The notes under the pieces were generated by a model. The model was not told the DNA's origin, searched no databases, and saw only the letters and a list, made by a program, of their open reading frames with translations. DNA of 16,889 nucleotides. Origin: Candidatus Schekmanbacteria bacterium. Lineage in GTDB: Bacteria > CSSED10-310 > JACPHN01. Position numbers and translations under genes: made by a program. Every line of letters begins with the position of its first letter. The first letter of the stretch is position 1. The stretch is taken from positions 1 to 16,889 of the forward strand of contig JACPHN010000183.1 of NCBI GenBank assembly GCA_016188575.1, given 5' to 3'. Below, one piece after another: positions 1 to 8,300 of this stretch.

Positions 1-140
1 TCCATGATGGCAAATGCCGTGCGCTCGTCGCAGCCGACCTGGTACATGAATGACGTTTCATCCGCCTGGCCGAAAGTCATTGTTCCGAGGCAGAGGCTGG
101 AGACTTCGAGGCCCGTGCGGCCGAGTCGACGATAGCTCAT
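1..140 (-). CDS. Aldo/keto reductase, N-terminal part (runs off the window)
   Basis: The minus strand from ATG at 138-140 reads MSYRRLGRTGLEVSSLCLG, then TMTFG about residues 20-24. This is the classic N-terminus of the aldo/keto reductase superfamily, NADPH-dependent cytosolic oxidoreductases with a TIM barrel whose first strand carries the LGTMTFG-type motif. Only about 46 codons are present, so the catalytic Asp/Tyr/Lys/His residues lie outside. An AGGAG ribosome site sits about 8 nt before the ATG. The gene follows the ligase remnant ending at 162 with a 21-bp gap, so the two were probably one operon. The substrate cannot be inferred. Confidence 0.85.
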   Translation of the reverse strand, partial: MSYRRLGRTGLEVSSLCLGTMTFGQADETSFMYQVGCDERTAFAIM

Positions 141-161
141 GATGCTTCTCCTCTCGCGCAA

Positions 162-446
162 TCAGAGCAGAATGCGGGCGTCCACGACCGTGGCGCCGGA
201 GCCGACCGGACCGACGATCAGTGGGTTGATGTCCAGCTCGGTCACCTCCGGTAGCTCGATGGCGAGCTGTGACAGGCGCTGCAGGCACGTGGCGATTGCG
301 GCGCGGTCCGCGGGCGGCGCGCCGCGCACACCTGCAAGCAGGTTGGCGGCACGGATGCCCGCAACCATACGTTCCGCGCCGTAGCGGCGCACGGGCGCCA
401 GGCGAAAAGTGACGTCGCGCAGCGTTTCTACCCAGATGCCGCCTAG
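162..446 (-). pseudogene. Truncated acyl/acetyl-CoA ligase (ADP-forming type), ATP-grasp C-terminus
   Basis: About 94 codons end at the stop at 162. They hold GGIWVETLRDVTFRLAPV, then AANLLAGVRGAPPADR and LPEVTELDINPLIV, the hallmark C-terminal segments of the ATP-grasp domain in ADP-forming acetate/acyl-CoA ligases. In the intact enzymes this domain sits at the end of a protein several times longer, or forms a separate beta subunit. Upstream of GGIWVE (about position 446) the family similarity stops abruptly and the frame continues only into unrelated sequence to 509. I read this as a 5'-truncated gene cut by the insertion or deletion that built the neighbouring element. Family call confident; exact breakpoint approximate. 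Confidence 0.8.
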
Positions 447-633
447 CAGCTTGTCGCAGAAATAAATGTGATAGCAAATGAGCAGCCGTGTGGATAAGGA
501 AGTTTCCAATGCGACACCGTTTTCAGCCGCCGAGTGGGTCCGGCTGCCGAGAAAAGCGGGCAGCGCAGAGGTCGCGTGTCTGCGCGAGGGCGCACTTTCT
601 GGCTCCAGGCGCGCGGCAGTAACCGCCGCCTTA
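447..633. other. Intergenic scar with no recognisable gene
   Basis: Between the ligase breakpoint and the first copy of the 20-bp inverted repeat I see no convincing reading frame, RNA gene or terminator. The first 50 bases are more AT-rich than their surroundings. The right edge merges into the repeat at 631-650. It may be the remnant of a second insertion sequence whose body was lost. Confidence 0.35.
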
Positions 634-650
634 GAGCCTATCCCAGTAGG
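631..650 (+). repeat. 20-bp inverted repeat, left copy
   Basis: The reverse complement of this stretch (cctactgggataggctctaa) matches 820-839 at 18 of 20 positions. The shared core is CCTACTGGGATA followed by GCTCT. The right copy abuts the transposase and covers its stop codon, so both copies are probably termini of related insertion sequences facing each other. Confidence 0.7.
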
Positions 651-686
651 AGTTGAGCGTTCTTCCCTGTCGCCCTGGACCTGCCC

Positions 687-819
687 TTAGAAGTAGCCTT
701 CGCCCTCGGCGTGGCCATGCGAGTACCAGATGAAGTTGGCCACCCGGCTGCCTATCCAATAGGCCGTGGAGAAAGATGCGCGATTGGTCGTGGGCATGGT
801 CACCTGGCGGTCGACGGGG
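687..819 (-). pseudogene. C-terminal tail of an unrecognised protein
   Basis: On the minus strand an open frame ends at TAA (687-689). Its last residues include TMPTTNRASFSTAYWIGSR followed by a Trp/Tyr/His-rich end (FIWYSHGHAEGEGYF). The composition is protein-like, unlike the Arg/Pro-rich shadow frames here. The frame has no start of its own within the 169-bp segment between the two inverted repeats, and reads back into the repeat at 820. It is therefore probably the 3' end of a host gene cut by the insertion sequence. I do not recognise the family. Confidence 0.45.
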
Positions 820-839
820 CCTACTGGGATAAGCTCTTA
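820..839 (-). repeat. 20-bp inverted repeat, right copy and probable terminus of the IS1182-type element
   Basis: CCTACTGGGATAAGCTCTTA pairs with 631-650 (18/20). It ends on the transposase stop codon at 837-839, the position expected for the 3' terminus of a compact insertion sequence. Confidence 0.6.
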
Positions 840-2213
840 GTTGACCATCGCCAGAACATGCAGACGCTTCAGGTTCCAGGCCAAACACACCAGACACCAC
901 TCACCGGCCGCTTTCGCCAAGCCGCGCAACGAGAACTGGCGAAAGCCCAAGACTTCCTTGATGATGCCAATCACCGGCTCCACCGTGCACTTGCGCAAGC
1001 GGTAGATCGCCTGCCCGATCTCGGTTTCCAGCTTGTAAGCCATCTTCACCGTGGGGCTGGTGTCTTCAGGCGGGGAGGCCGGCTGTGTGGCGAAGTAGGC
1101 CCGCCAGTTCTTGTGATGGGCTTCGCGCCCGGTGGCGATGTATGGCTCGATGTCGCGGTCTTCGCAGGCGGTGATGTCGTCCCTACTGAAGTAGCCATTG
1201 TCCACCGCTGCCGCCTCGGGCGTGCCCAGTGCAGCAGGGATAGCGTCCAGGGTTGGTTCCAGCTCCCGCTGATCGCTGGGGTGGTTGGAGAGTGTCGTAG
1301 CGACGACGAGCAAGCTCTCCTGTTCCACCGCCGCTTGGGCGTTATAATGCTGCTCAAAGCCCTGATTGGAGCTGTTCTTCATGACACGCGAATCCGAGTC
1401 GGTGAAGTTGTACTGGTCCTTGTCACGTGGACCGGGTTGCGGCGGCTTGGGCAAGAGGCCGCCGGGTTTGTGCCCAGTCTTGCGGGCTTTTTCCACGCGG
1501 TCGTGCAGTTTGGCTTCATAGTCCGCCAGTTCCGCTGCATAGCGTTCCTCCGCTCGCGCTTCCAGGACGGCCTTGGCTTCGGCCAGATTCACCAGCCGCT
1601 GTTGACGCAAGGCGATTTCATTTTCCCTGACCAGTCCATCGGGCAGTTGCGCCTCGCCCTGGTCGGCCTGCTTGCCCAACGTCAGCAACTCAGCCACCTC
1701 TTGCCGCAACTGCACTTCGAGCTCCAGCAGGCGCTTGTGACTCACCGCCTTGCTCTTGGAAGCATCGGCGTGGATTTTCGTCCCGTCCAAGCTGATATTG
1801 CCCAACCGCAGTACGCCCAGCAGTTGTGCGTACAGCAGGATTTGGACGAACAACTCCCCGATTTCACCCAAAAAGGCCTTGCGAAACTCGGCGATCTTAT
1901 CGTGGTCTGGATGCAACCCGCCCGCAATGAAGCGGAAGGGAAGCGTCCCGTACGTGGCACGTTCGATTTTGCGCGAACTGAACACGCCCGTGGCGTAGCC
2001 GTAAAACAGCAAGCCCAGCAGGATGTCCGGTGCATAGGCCGGGCGGCCGCGCGCGCCGTAGCGCTCGTAGATCGCGCTCAGGTCGAGTTCCGCGACCACC
2101 ATCACCACGAAACGCGCCAGGTGATCGGGCGGCAGTACTTCGCGCAGCACAACGGTCTGTTCAAGCGCCTGTTCATAGTTGACGGTGATGAACCTGCGAC
2201 TTCTGGGGGTCAT
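837..2213 (-). CDS. IS1182-family transposase, full length (458 aa)
   Basis: This is a DDE transposase that would catalyse excision and insertion of its element. Seen: an N-terminal segment with NYEQALEQTVVLREVLPPDH and GRPAYAPDILLGLLFYGYATG, typical of IS1182/DUF772 proteins. The catalytic candidates are D143 in SLDGTKIHADAS, D338 in AAVDNGYFS and E412 in CTVEPVIGIIKEVLGFRQF. Length is normal for the family and no stop or frameshift is visible. A GTG start six bases upstream (2219) is possible, but AGGAGG lies 7 nt before the ATG at 2213 and only 1 nt before the GTG, so the ATG was chosen. The gene may be functional. Its codon use is less GC-extreme than the island to its right. Confidence 0.93.
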   Translation of the reverse strand: MTPRSRRFITVNYEQALEQTVVLREVLPPDHLARFVVMVVAELDLSAIYERYGARGRPAYAPDILLGLLFYGYATGVFSSRKIERATYGTLPFRFIAGGLHPDHDKIAEFRKAFLGEIGELFVQILLYAQLLGVLRLGNISLDGTKIHADASKSKAVSHKRLLELEVQLRQEVAELLTLGKQADQGEAQLPDGLVRENEIALRQQRLVNLAEAKAVLEARAEERYAAELADYEAKLHDRVEKARKTGHKPGGLLPKPPQPGPRDKDQYNFTDSDSRVMKNSSNQGFEQHYNAQAAVEQESLLVVATTLSNHPSDQRELEPTLDAIPAALGTPEAAAVDNGYFSRDDITACEDRDIEPYIATGREAHHKNWRAYFATQPASPPEDTSPTVKMAYKLETEIGQAIYRLRKCTVEPVIGIIKEVLGFRQFSLRGLAKAAGEWCLVCLAWNLKRLHVLAMVN

Positions 2214-2272
2214 TGGCACTCCTCCTGCTCGACACTATCTCGACCGTTAGTTTATCACCCTTGTCCGGTTGG

Positions 2273-2555
2273 CGGAGGGAGCAACATGCCGTTTTCTCCG
2301 ACAAGCTGCTAGAAGCGGGAATCTCTCGGCCTTCAGGCCGGAGAGGAAGTCAACCAGCTCGTGGGGTTGCGCGCGCGGCTCGATAGAGTGCTGGCGCTTG
2401 TCGAGCTTGGGGGCATGGACCAGAACATTGCCGCGGGCGACCTCGACCGGCTCCTGCGCGAGGTCGAGCTCGAGGCCGAGCTCGTTGCGGAGGTTCGGGC
2501 CGCGGAGTCACCAGGCGAAAGCGCCCCAGAGATTGGCGCGGCGGCGCACGAATGA
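2273..2555 (+). pseudogene. Frameshifted remnant of an unrecognised gene, C-terminal part
   Basis: One frame from about 2273 reads REQHAVFSDKLLEAGIS. From about 2325 the protein-like reading continues in another frame as LGLQAGEEVNQLVGLRARL, then LALVELGGMDQNIAAGDLDR and a Glu/Leu-rich helix, ending at TGA 2553-2555. The join falls in a TCTCTC microrepeat at 2322-2327, a likely slip site. In the second frame the first upstream codon is a TAG at 2310. The stop overlaps the next ATG (ATGA at 2552), so this was once part of an operon. The left end is probably the IS insertion point. I do not recognise the family. Confidence 0.5.
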
Positions 2556-2620
2556 CCGCGCTGCCTGAATCCACCGCCCGATTGGCGGCAAGCTGCGCGG
2601 AAAGCGCATCACAAAGACCC
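2552..2620 (+). pseudogene. Start of a downstream gene, truncated at the island boundary
   Basis: An ATG overlaps the previous stop as ATGA and opens a frame reading MTALPESTARLAASCAESAS. Protein-like sequence gives way within about 22 codons to the GC-rich hairpin region, after which the frame (to 2800) is Pro/Ser/Gly/Cys-rich and not convincing. I read it as the 5' stub of a gene whose remainder was replaced when the island arrived. Too short to name. Confidence 0.3.
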
Positions 2621-2632
2621 CCCACCTCACTT

Positions 2633-2652
2633 CTCCCCCCGAGCGGGGGGAG
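2633..2652. repeat. REP-like GC hairpin
   Basis: CTCCCCCC (2633-2640), a GAGC loop and GGGGGGAG (2645-2652) form a perfect 8-bp stem with a 4-nt loop, preceded by a C-rich run. Similar C-run hairpins are widely dispersed between genes in GC-rich proteobacteria. No T tract follows on either strand, so it is not a canonical intrinsic terminator, although it could stabilise or end an upstream transcript. Confidence 0.6.
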
Positions 2653-2716
2653 CGACCGAGCAGGGCGCTGTCATGTCGACGTCAAACCGGTGGTGGATTC
2701 ACGTGCCACTGGAGCC

Positions 2717-2745
2717 TTGTTGAGCCGCCCGAAGTCGAGTATATT
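2717..2745 (+). promoter_or_regulatory. Candidate sigma-70 promoter of the plus operon
   Basis: TTGTTG (2717-2722) and TATATT (2740-2745) are separated by exactly 17 bp, about 55 bases before the HTH gene. The -10 box lies in a local AT-rich patch within otherwise GC-rich DNA. It would drive the HTH-GHKL-DrmAB-DrmC operon. Sequence match only. Confidence 0.5.
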
Positions 2746-2799
2746 GCTTTGCTGCGGAATCTGGTGTCCTCACGTGCGCCGGGCAACGGGGAGGGGCTA

Positions 2800-3093
2800 A
2801 TGAACGGCGAAGTGCTCACGCTCAGGGTGGTCGCCGAGGTACTGAAGCTGGCCGGGAAGACCGTCTACTCGATGGCCAAACGGGGAGTGATCCCGGCGTT
2901 CAAGGTTCGCGGGGAGTGGCGGATCCAGCACCCTGACCTGACGGCCTCGATTGAGGCCCGAAAGCACCCGCGAACTCAGACGACAGGTGACCGAGAAGGC
3001 GGGCCACCCTCGAAGGAGGAGGAGACCGCGGAGCGCTCCAGCCGCGCCGGTTCGGATGGCAGGCGCGACTCCGGCAACGTGAGGGCCAGATGA
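2800..3093 (+). CDS. Excisionase/MerR-like helix-turn-helix protein (97 aa)
   Basis: The N-terminal ~55 residues (MNGEVLTLRVVAEVLKLAGK, then TVYSMAKRGVIPAFKVRGEW and RIQHPDL) match the HTH_17/excisionase DNA-binding fold: a short strand, a helix-turn-helix and the KV.G.WRI wing. The remaining ~40 residues are Lys/Arg/Glu/Ser-rich and probably disordered. A GGGGAGGGG ribosome site precedes the ATG. The stop overlaps the GHKL ATPase start as ATGA, so the two are translationally coupled. In this family such proteins act either as excision directionality factors or as local transcription regulators. First place in a defence operon suggests a regulator or a DNA-targeting subunit; which one is not visible. 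Confidence 0.8.
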   Translation: MNGEVLTLRVVAEVLKLAGKTVYSMAKRGVIPAFKVRGEWRIQHPDLTASIEARKHPRTQTTGDREGGPPSKEEETAERSSRAGSDGRRDSGNVRAR

Positions 3094-5330
3094 ACGACGA
3101 GAGCACGGTGCACCATGAGGCCGCCTTCCGCCCGCGAGCGCGCCTTATCTCGATCCTCGGTGAGCACCTGATCAGCGATCAAGCCGTCGGCCTCGTCGAG
3201 CTGGTCAAGAACGCCTACGACGCCGACGCGACCGAGGTCGAGGTCCAGATTCTTGATCTTGGGCAGCCCGAGACCACCGCGGTCGTCATCTCCGACAACG
3301 GGTCGGGCATGACGGTGGATGATGTGCGCACGAAGTGGTTGAGCCCCGCGGTTGACCACAAGGAGCGCGACAAGCGCGAGAACCGGCGCACGCCCCTGGG
3401 CCGACTACCGATCGGCGAGAAGGGGGTCGGCCGGTTCGCCGTGCACCAGCTCGGTCGTAGACTGGAGATGATCACGCGCGTGGCCGGGCAGCCAGAGGTC
3501 GTGGTCGCCATCGATTGGGACCGGTTCGACGCTGACGACGCGTATCTGGACAACGTGCCCGTGACGATCAGCGTGCGAGAGCCGCATCGCTTCGCCGGCG
3601 ACCGGACCGGCACGGTCATGCGCGTTGGCGGGACCCGCGCATCGTGGGCGCCGAAGCTCCTCAAGAAGGTCCACCGCACGCTGCGTCGTCTCCAGAGTCC
3701 ACTTGCCGAGGAAAAGCAGCGGTTCCGTGTACGGCTCCGCTGCCCCGAGTTCCCCGAGTTCGAGGCGATCGATCCGACGGACATCCTGCCCATGGCTCAC
3801 TACGAGTTCCGCGCCCTGGTCCAGGAAACCGGGAAGTGCGATGTCGAGTACGTGTGCCGCCATCCTGCCGTCGCCGGACGCGAAGTGCCCGAGAGCGATG
3901 TCGACTTGGTACCGCTGGCACGAGACGATCTGCAGAGCGATGTCCCCGCGTGCGGCCCGTTCTGGCTCAACTTCTACGTCTGGGATCGGAGCAAGGACAA
4001 CCTGCAGGCCTCGGGTGTATCGCGCAACGAGCTGGACGCGCTCTGCGGCGTGTCGCTCTTCCGGGACGGTCTGCGCATCCTTCCCTACGGGGAGCCGGGC
4101 GACGACTGGTTGCTGCTCGATCAGGAGCGCATCCAGGCGCCTGCCGACCGCATCGGCAACAACCAGATCATCGGCCTCGTCCAGTTCGATCAAGCCGCCA
4201 ACCTCCAGCTCCGCGACAAGACCAACCGCGAGGGGCTGATCGAGAACGACGCATTCCTCGATCTGCGGGCGCTCGTGCGAGCTGCGATGCGCCAGTTCCT
4301 GAAGTACTGGAGAAACGACCGACCGCCCGCGCGGGAGAGCACGCGCGCGCCCAAGACGGGAACGATCCAGGGTACGCGCACGGTCGCCAGGGCGTTGAAG
4401 GACACCGCGCGCGACGACGTCGCGGTGGATGTGCCGGCCTGGGTTGTGCCCGGAGGTCCGGGGGAAGTGTCGCTGCCTGCGGCACCGGGCCCGGACGGCG
4501 GCGATGAAGTCCAGGTCGTGACGCAGCGGCGCGCACTCGAGATCCTCCTCCAGCACATCGACGGAACCGAGCAGTCTATCCGCGATCGCGATCGCCGGCT
4601 CGATATCCTGCTTCAGCTCGCGGGAACCGGGCTCGCCGCCGAGCGTGTCGTGCACGAGTTCGGCAGGCATGTGGTCGCGGCCTCGGAATCCATCGGCGTG
4701 CTCCGCAAGCTCGCCTCCCGCGACGAGTACGCCCGGGCTGCGGTCGGGGTTCTCGACGCGAGCATCGAGACCTTGCGGAGCGAGTTCCGGGTTCTCGCGC
4801 CCTACGAGATGATGGGCCGCACCGAACGGGCCCGGCCGGTGAGCATGCATGGGCTCGCCCGGCTTGCTATCGAGCTGAACAGCGGCGCGCTCTCCACGGC
4901 TCGTGCAGAAGGGACGGTGCTGGGCGAGGACTGGAACCTGCGCACCAGACCAACGCCGGTTCTCCAGATGCTCGACAACGTCGTTCACAACGCGTGCACG
5001 TGGCTCGTCGGGATGCCGGAGGACGCACCGCGTCGGGTCGCCGTGGTGCTGGTGCCCGGCATGTCGCGAGTCCTGGTCGTTGACTCCGGTCCCGGTATTG
5101 ATGCGGAGGCGGCTCCGCACGTCTTCGAGCCGTTCTTCAGCATGAAGGCCGGAGGCAAGGGGCTCGGCCTCTACATCTCGTCGGAGCTTGCGGTACGGCT
5201 AGGTGGCGTTCTCCGCCTCGCCGGAGATGAGGAGCGCGAGGACGTGCCCGACTGGGCGACCGGCGCTGCATTCGTTCTGGAATTCGACCCCGGGTCGCGC
5301 GCGAACAAGAATAGCGAGGGGAACGCCTGA
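3090..5330 (+). CDS. Double-headed GHKL ATPase (Hsp90/MutL/MORC-like N-terminus, histidine-kinase-like C-terminus), 746 aa
   Basis: Two GHKL ATP-binding modules lie in one protein. The N-terminal one has the N box at E37..N41 with AYDAD, the G1 box D69-N-G-S-G-M74 and the glycine lid IGEKGVGRFA at 108-117, the pattern of Hsp90/MutL/MORC-type ATPases. The C-terminal one has a dimerisation/phosphoacceptor-like helix around VVH522EFG, an N box near D629..N634, G1 D665-S-G-P-G-I670 and G2 GGKGLGL at 688-694, as in histidine kinases. No sensor, transmembrane or receiver domain is visible, so a conventional two-component role is unlikely. Prokaryotic GHKL ATPases are known in predicted restriction-modification operons, where ATP-gated clamping on DNA has been proposed. 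The stop shares one base with the DrmAB start (TGATG). I infer a DNA-clamping or sensing subunit of the island. Confidence 0.85.
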   Translation: MNDESTVHHEAAFRPRARLISILGEHLISDQAVGLVELVKNAYDADATEVEVQILDLGQPETTAVVISDNGSGMTVDDVRTKWLSPAVDHKERDKRENRRTPLGRLPIGEKGVGRFAVHQLGRRLEMITRVAGQPEVVVAIDWDRFDADDAYLDNVPVTISVREPHRFAGDRTGTVMRVGGTRASWAPKLLKKVHRTLRRLQSPLAEEKQRFRVRLRCPEFPEFEAIDPTDILPMAHYEFRALVQETGKCDVEYVCRHPAVAGREVPESDVDLVPLARDDLQSDVPACGPFWLNFYVWDRSKDNLQASGVSRNELDALCGVSLFRDGLRILPYGEPGDDWLLLDQERIQAPADRIGNNQIIGLVQFDQAANLQLRDKTNREGLIENDAFLDLRALVRAAMRQFLKYWRNDRPPARESTRAPKTGTIQGTRTVARALKDTARDDVAVDVPAWVVPGGPGEVSLPAAPGPDGGDEVQVVTQRRALEILLQHIDGTEQSIRDRDRRLDILLQLAGTGLAAERVVHEFGRHVVAASESIGVLRKLASRDEYARAAVGVLDASIETLRSEFRVLAPYEMMGRTERARPVSMHGLARLAIELNSGALSTARAEGTVLGEDWNLRTRPTPVLQMLDNVVHNACTWLVGMPEDAPRRVAVVLVPGMSRVLVVDSGPGIDAEAAPHVFEPFFSMKAGGKGLGLYISSELAVRLGGVLRLAGDEEREDVPDWATGAAFVLEFDPGSRANKNSEGNA

Positions 5331-8300
5331 TGGCAGAGAGAGATCTTCTCCTGACCGCGCTCGTCAAGGAGGTGCTGGGGCCCCACCACGGTCCTGCCGA
5401 AACCCTGGGAGCGGACGAAGATCCGCTCGACGAGTACATCACCGGTGTCCTCGCCCCGCACCAGGCACCCTCGGTGGAACTCGATGCCGACGAGGAGCTG
5501 GTGGGAGATGACGATTCGTTCTTCGACGACCAGGGGGACGCTGGTAGCGGAGTGCAGCCGGCATTCGACCTGTCGAGCCTGCCCTCTCCGGCGCTCGACC
5601 CGCGGTCACGCCCCGCGTCACTCGGGCTGTCGTTCAACCTCCTCGGCACGCCTCCGGTGGTCGATGTCTGCGCGACGTGGGCCCGGTACGAGTCGACCGC
5701 CGGTGGTGGGTGGTTGAGGCGCGTACACGGCGAGATCTGGAACGCAACGGACTGCTCGCAGGAACAGCAGCTCCAGGTTGCATCGGACCCCAGAGTGCGT
5801 CTGCACATCCGTAGTCGTCCGGAGAACGGCAGATGGCGGGTCTCCGTCTTCCTGGTCAACATGACCCCGTGCGAGGAGCGTCCCAGGACGGAGCATCACA
5901 TCTTCCAGCCGCAGATTCGCATCCGCTGTCACGATGAGGTTCGCCTGGTCGCCCTCGACGAGGGGCGCCGCCACACGGACGAGGCGGAGGACCAGTCCCT
6001 CGACCTCCTCTTCCGGGATCGCGAATCTCTCGCGCGCGGTCATCTCACCTCCGCCGTGTGGAGGGTGATCGATCCGGAACGGCCCCATCCCCAGGTGCCG
6101 ATGCCGGCGGAGATTCCGTTCCGCTGGGAGGATGGAGCAGCCGTCTTCGACCCCCCGACGGTCCAGCGCTTCTCCCCGGCCGACGCCCGTACGGAGTACG
6201 TCCCGGCGATTCCCATCAATGCGCCGGACAAGACCTGGCCGGCGTCGATGCCTGCTCCGCAGCTCGATCCAGAACGGCTTGCCGAGACCTGGGATCCGGC
6301 TGATGTGCGGGCTGCTCTGGAGCCGCTTGCTGCGGGATACGAGAGCTGGATCACGCGCGAGCAGGCCTCCGTTCAGGCACTCCCGGTCGGTCACCGCGCG
6401 GTGGCTGCCAGACACATGGCGACCTGCCGGCGGCTTCTGGACCGCATCCGGGCCGGTATTGAGCTTCTCGTAAGCGACGCGGATGCGCGGGTCGCGTTCT
6501 GCTTCTCCAACCGTGCGATCGCCCTCCAGGCCCGCTGGACGAAGGGGCGCGTCAATGCGTGGTGGCCGTTCCAGCTTGCCTTCCAGCTTCTGAACCTGCC
6601 CGCATTCGCGGACCGTCGTCACGCCGACCGCGGGATCTGCGACCTTCTCTGGTTCCCGACCGGCGGCGGCAAGACCGAGGCCTACCTCGGCCTCGCCGCG
6701 TTCACGATGGCGATCAGGCGCCTGCAGGCCATCCGACAAGGTACTCCTCACAGTGGCGATGGCGTCGCGATCCTCTCCCGATACACCCTGCGCCTTCTCA
6801 CGATCCAGCAATTCCGGCGTGCCCTGGCGCTCATCACCGCCGCGGAGCTTCTCCGTGTGGACCGCGGCTCCGGCGTGCGAGGCTGGCGGCCGCCCGCGTG
6901 CCCGGACCGGACCGACTGGTTGTGGGGGCGCGCTCGCTTATCCGCGGGCCTGTGGGTCGGTGGAAGCGTCACACCGAACGGCCTTCAGGACTTGACCTAC
7001 AGGGATCGATCCGGGCAGATCATCACGGTGCGCGGCGCGCTCTCGCTACTCGAAGGTCGAGGTGACGGCGAGGGCGAGCCAGCTCAGGTTCTGTCCTGTC
7101 CAGCGTGTCGCACGGTCCTCGCAGTCCCTCCGGACGGCTACCGGCGAGGTGAGAGCCGCGTCCTGCACCTCGTCCTCGGTGATGCCGCCGGCGCCGCAAG
7201 TCCGCCGCCGGCTGCCGACCTGTCGTCGCCGTCGATCAACGTGGTGTCGCGGCGGGTGACGGCGCATCCCGATCCGCGCTACTGCACGTTGTCGCTGGAG
7301 GTGACCTTCGTCCACGAGGTAACCCCGGAGAACATCGACTCCTGGTTCCATGATCAGGTGCGCCGCCTGATGGGCCCGGACACGTTTATCGTGGCGGCGA
7401 GGGCGAGCCGCCCGGGCTACTTCATCCGCAGCATGCCCTGGGGCCGACGCGGAACGGAGAAGGCGGTGGATTTCGAGGTCTTCTGCCCGTCGCCGGACTG
7501 TGACCTCACGAGGAACATCGAGTGGGAGGAGCACATGCCGGCCGGGCCCTGGCCCGTCTTTCCGGCGTTCAGGTCGCAGACCGGAAGCTCCACCCGCAGC
7601 CCCATCCCGGCGTGGACCGTCGACGAACAGGTGTACCAGTGGTGTCCGTCGATGGTCGTTGCGACCGTGGACAAGTTCGCCCGGCTCTCCTTCGAGCCCC
7701 GTGCCGCCTCGATCTTCGGCAACGTCGAGGTCTTCAACGAACACCTCGGCTACCACCGCCGGTGGTGCCCTCCGTCAGGCCCGTCGACGTCGCTTCCGGC
7801 CGCGCCTCTGGACCGGCCGCGGGTGGGTCGGAATGTCAATGTGGAGCGCCTGTTGCCGCCAGATCTGGTGCTTCAGGACGAGCTGCATCTCATCGAAGGC
7901 CCGCTCGGCAGCATGGTCGGCATCTACGAGACGGCTGTCGACGAGCTCGCATCGACGGGAGCCGGTACCGGGCGGACCGCCCCGAAGTACATCGCCTCGA
8001 CCGCCACGGTGAGGAACGCCGATGCACAGGTGCGGTCGCTCTACGTGCGCGCGTTGGAGGTGTTCCCGTCCCCCGGGCTGAGAGCCGACGACTCCTTTTT
8101 CGCGCAGACCCGGCCCATCCACCCGCTGGATGCCGATTCGCCAGGGCGGCTCCACGTCGGCGTCTGCGCGCCGGGGCGTGGTGCCCAGACGCCCATTGTC
8201 CGGATCTGGTCGAGGGCACTGCAGCACGTCGAGGATCGTCGACGTGCCGGTGCTCCTCCCCTGGATCTGGACCCGTTCCGGACCCTGGTCGGCTACTTCA

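Larger units (their letters stand above)
820..2270 (-). mobile_element. IS1182-family insertion sequence (ends approximate)
   Basis: The element contains a single intact transposase on the minus strand. The left terminus is taken at the repeat beginning at 820. At the other side, 2249-2260 (agtttatcaccc) reads inward as GGGTGATAAACT, an imperfect counterpart of GGGATAAGCT at the left end. The right boundary is set near 2270 on that weak match and because a different protein-like frame begins at about 2273. I did not find a convincing target-site duplication. Confidence 0.55.

Noticed and set aside
2214-2219. GTG start for the transposase
   Set aside because: AGGAGG would be only 1 nt away; the ATG at 2213 has the normal 7-nt spacing.
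711-2312. 533-codon open frame on the plus strand across the transposase
   Set aside because: It is antisense to an intact IS1182 transposase with all catalytic residues, and its composition is that of a shadow frame.
2633-2652. Rho-independent terminator
   Set aside because: The hairpin is strong, but no T tract follows on either strand.
3405-5120. 571-codon minus-strand frame opposite the GHKL ATPase
   Set aside because: GC-rich third positions on the real strand leave the opposite frame open. It shows no domain, and the GHKL motifs are clear on the plus strand.
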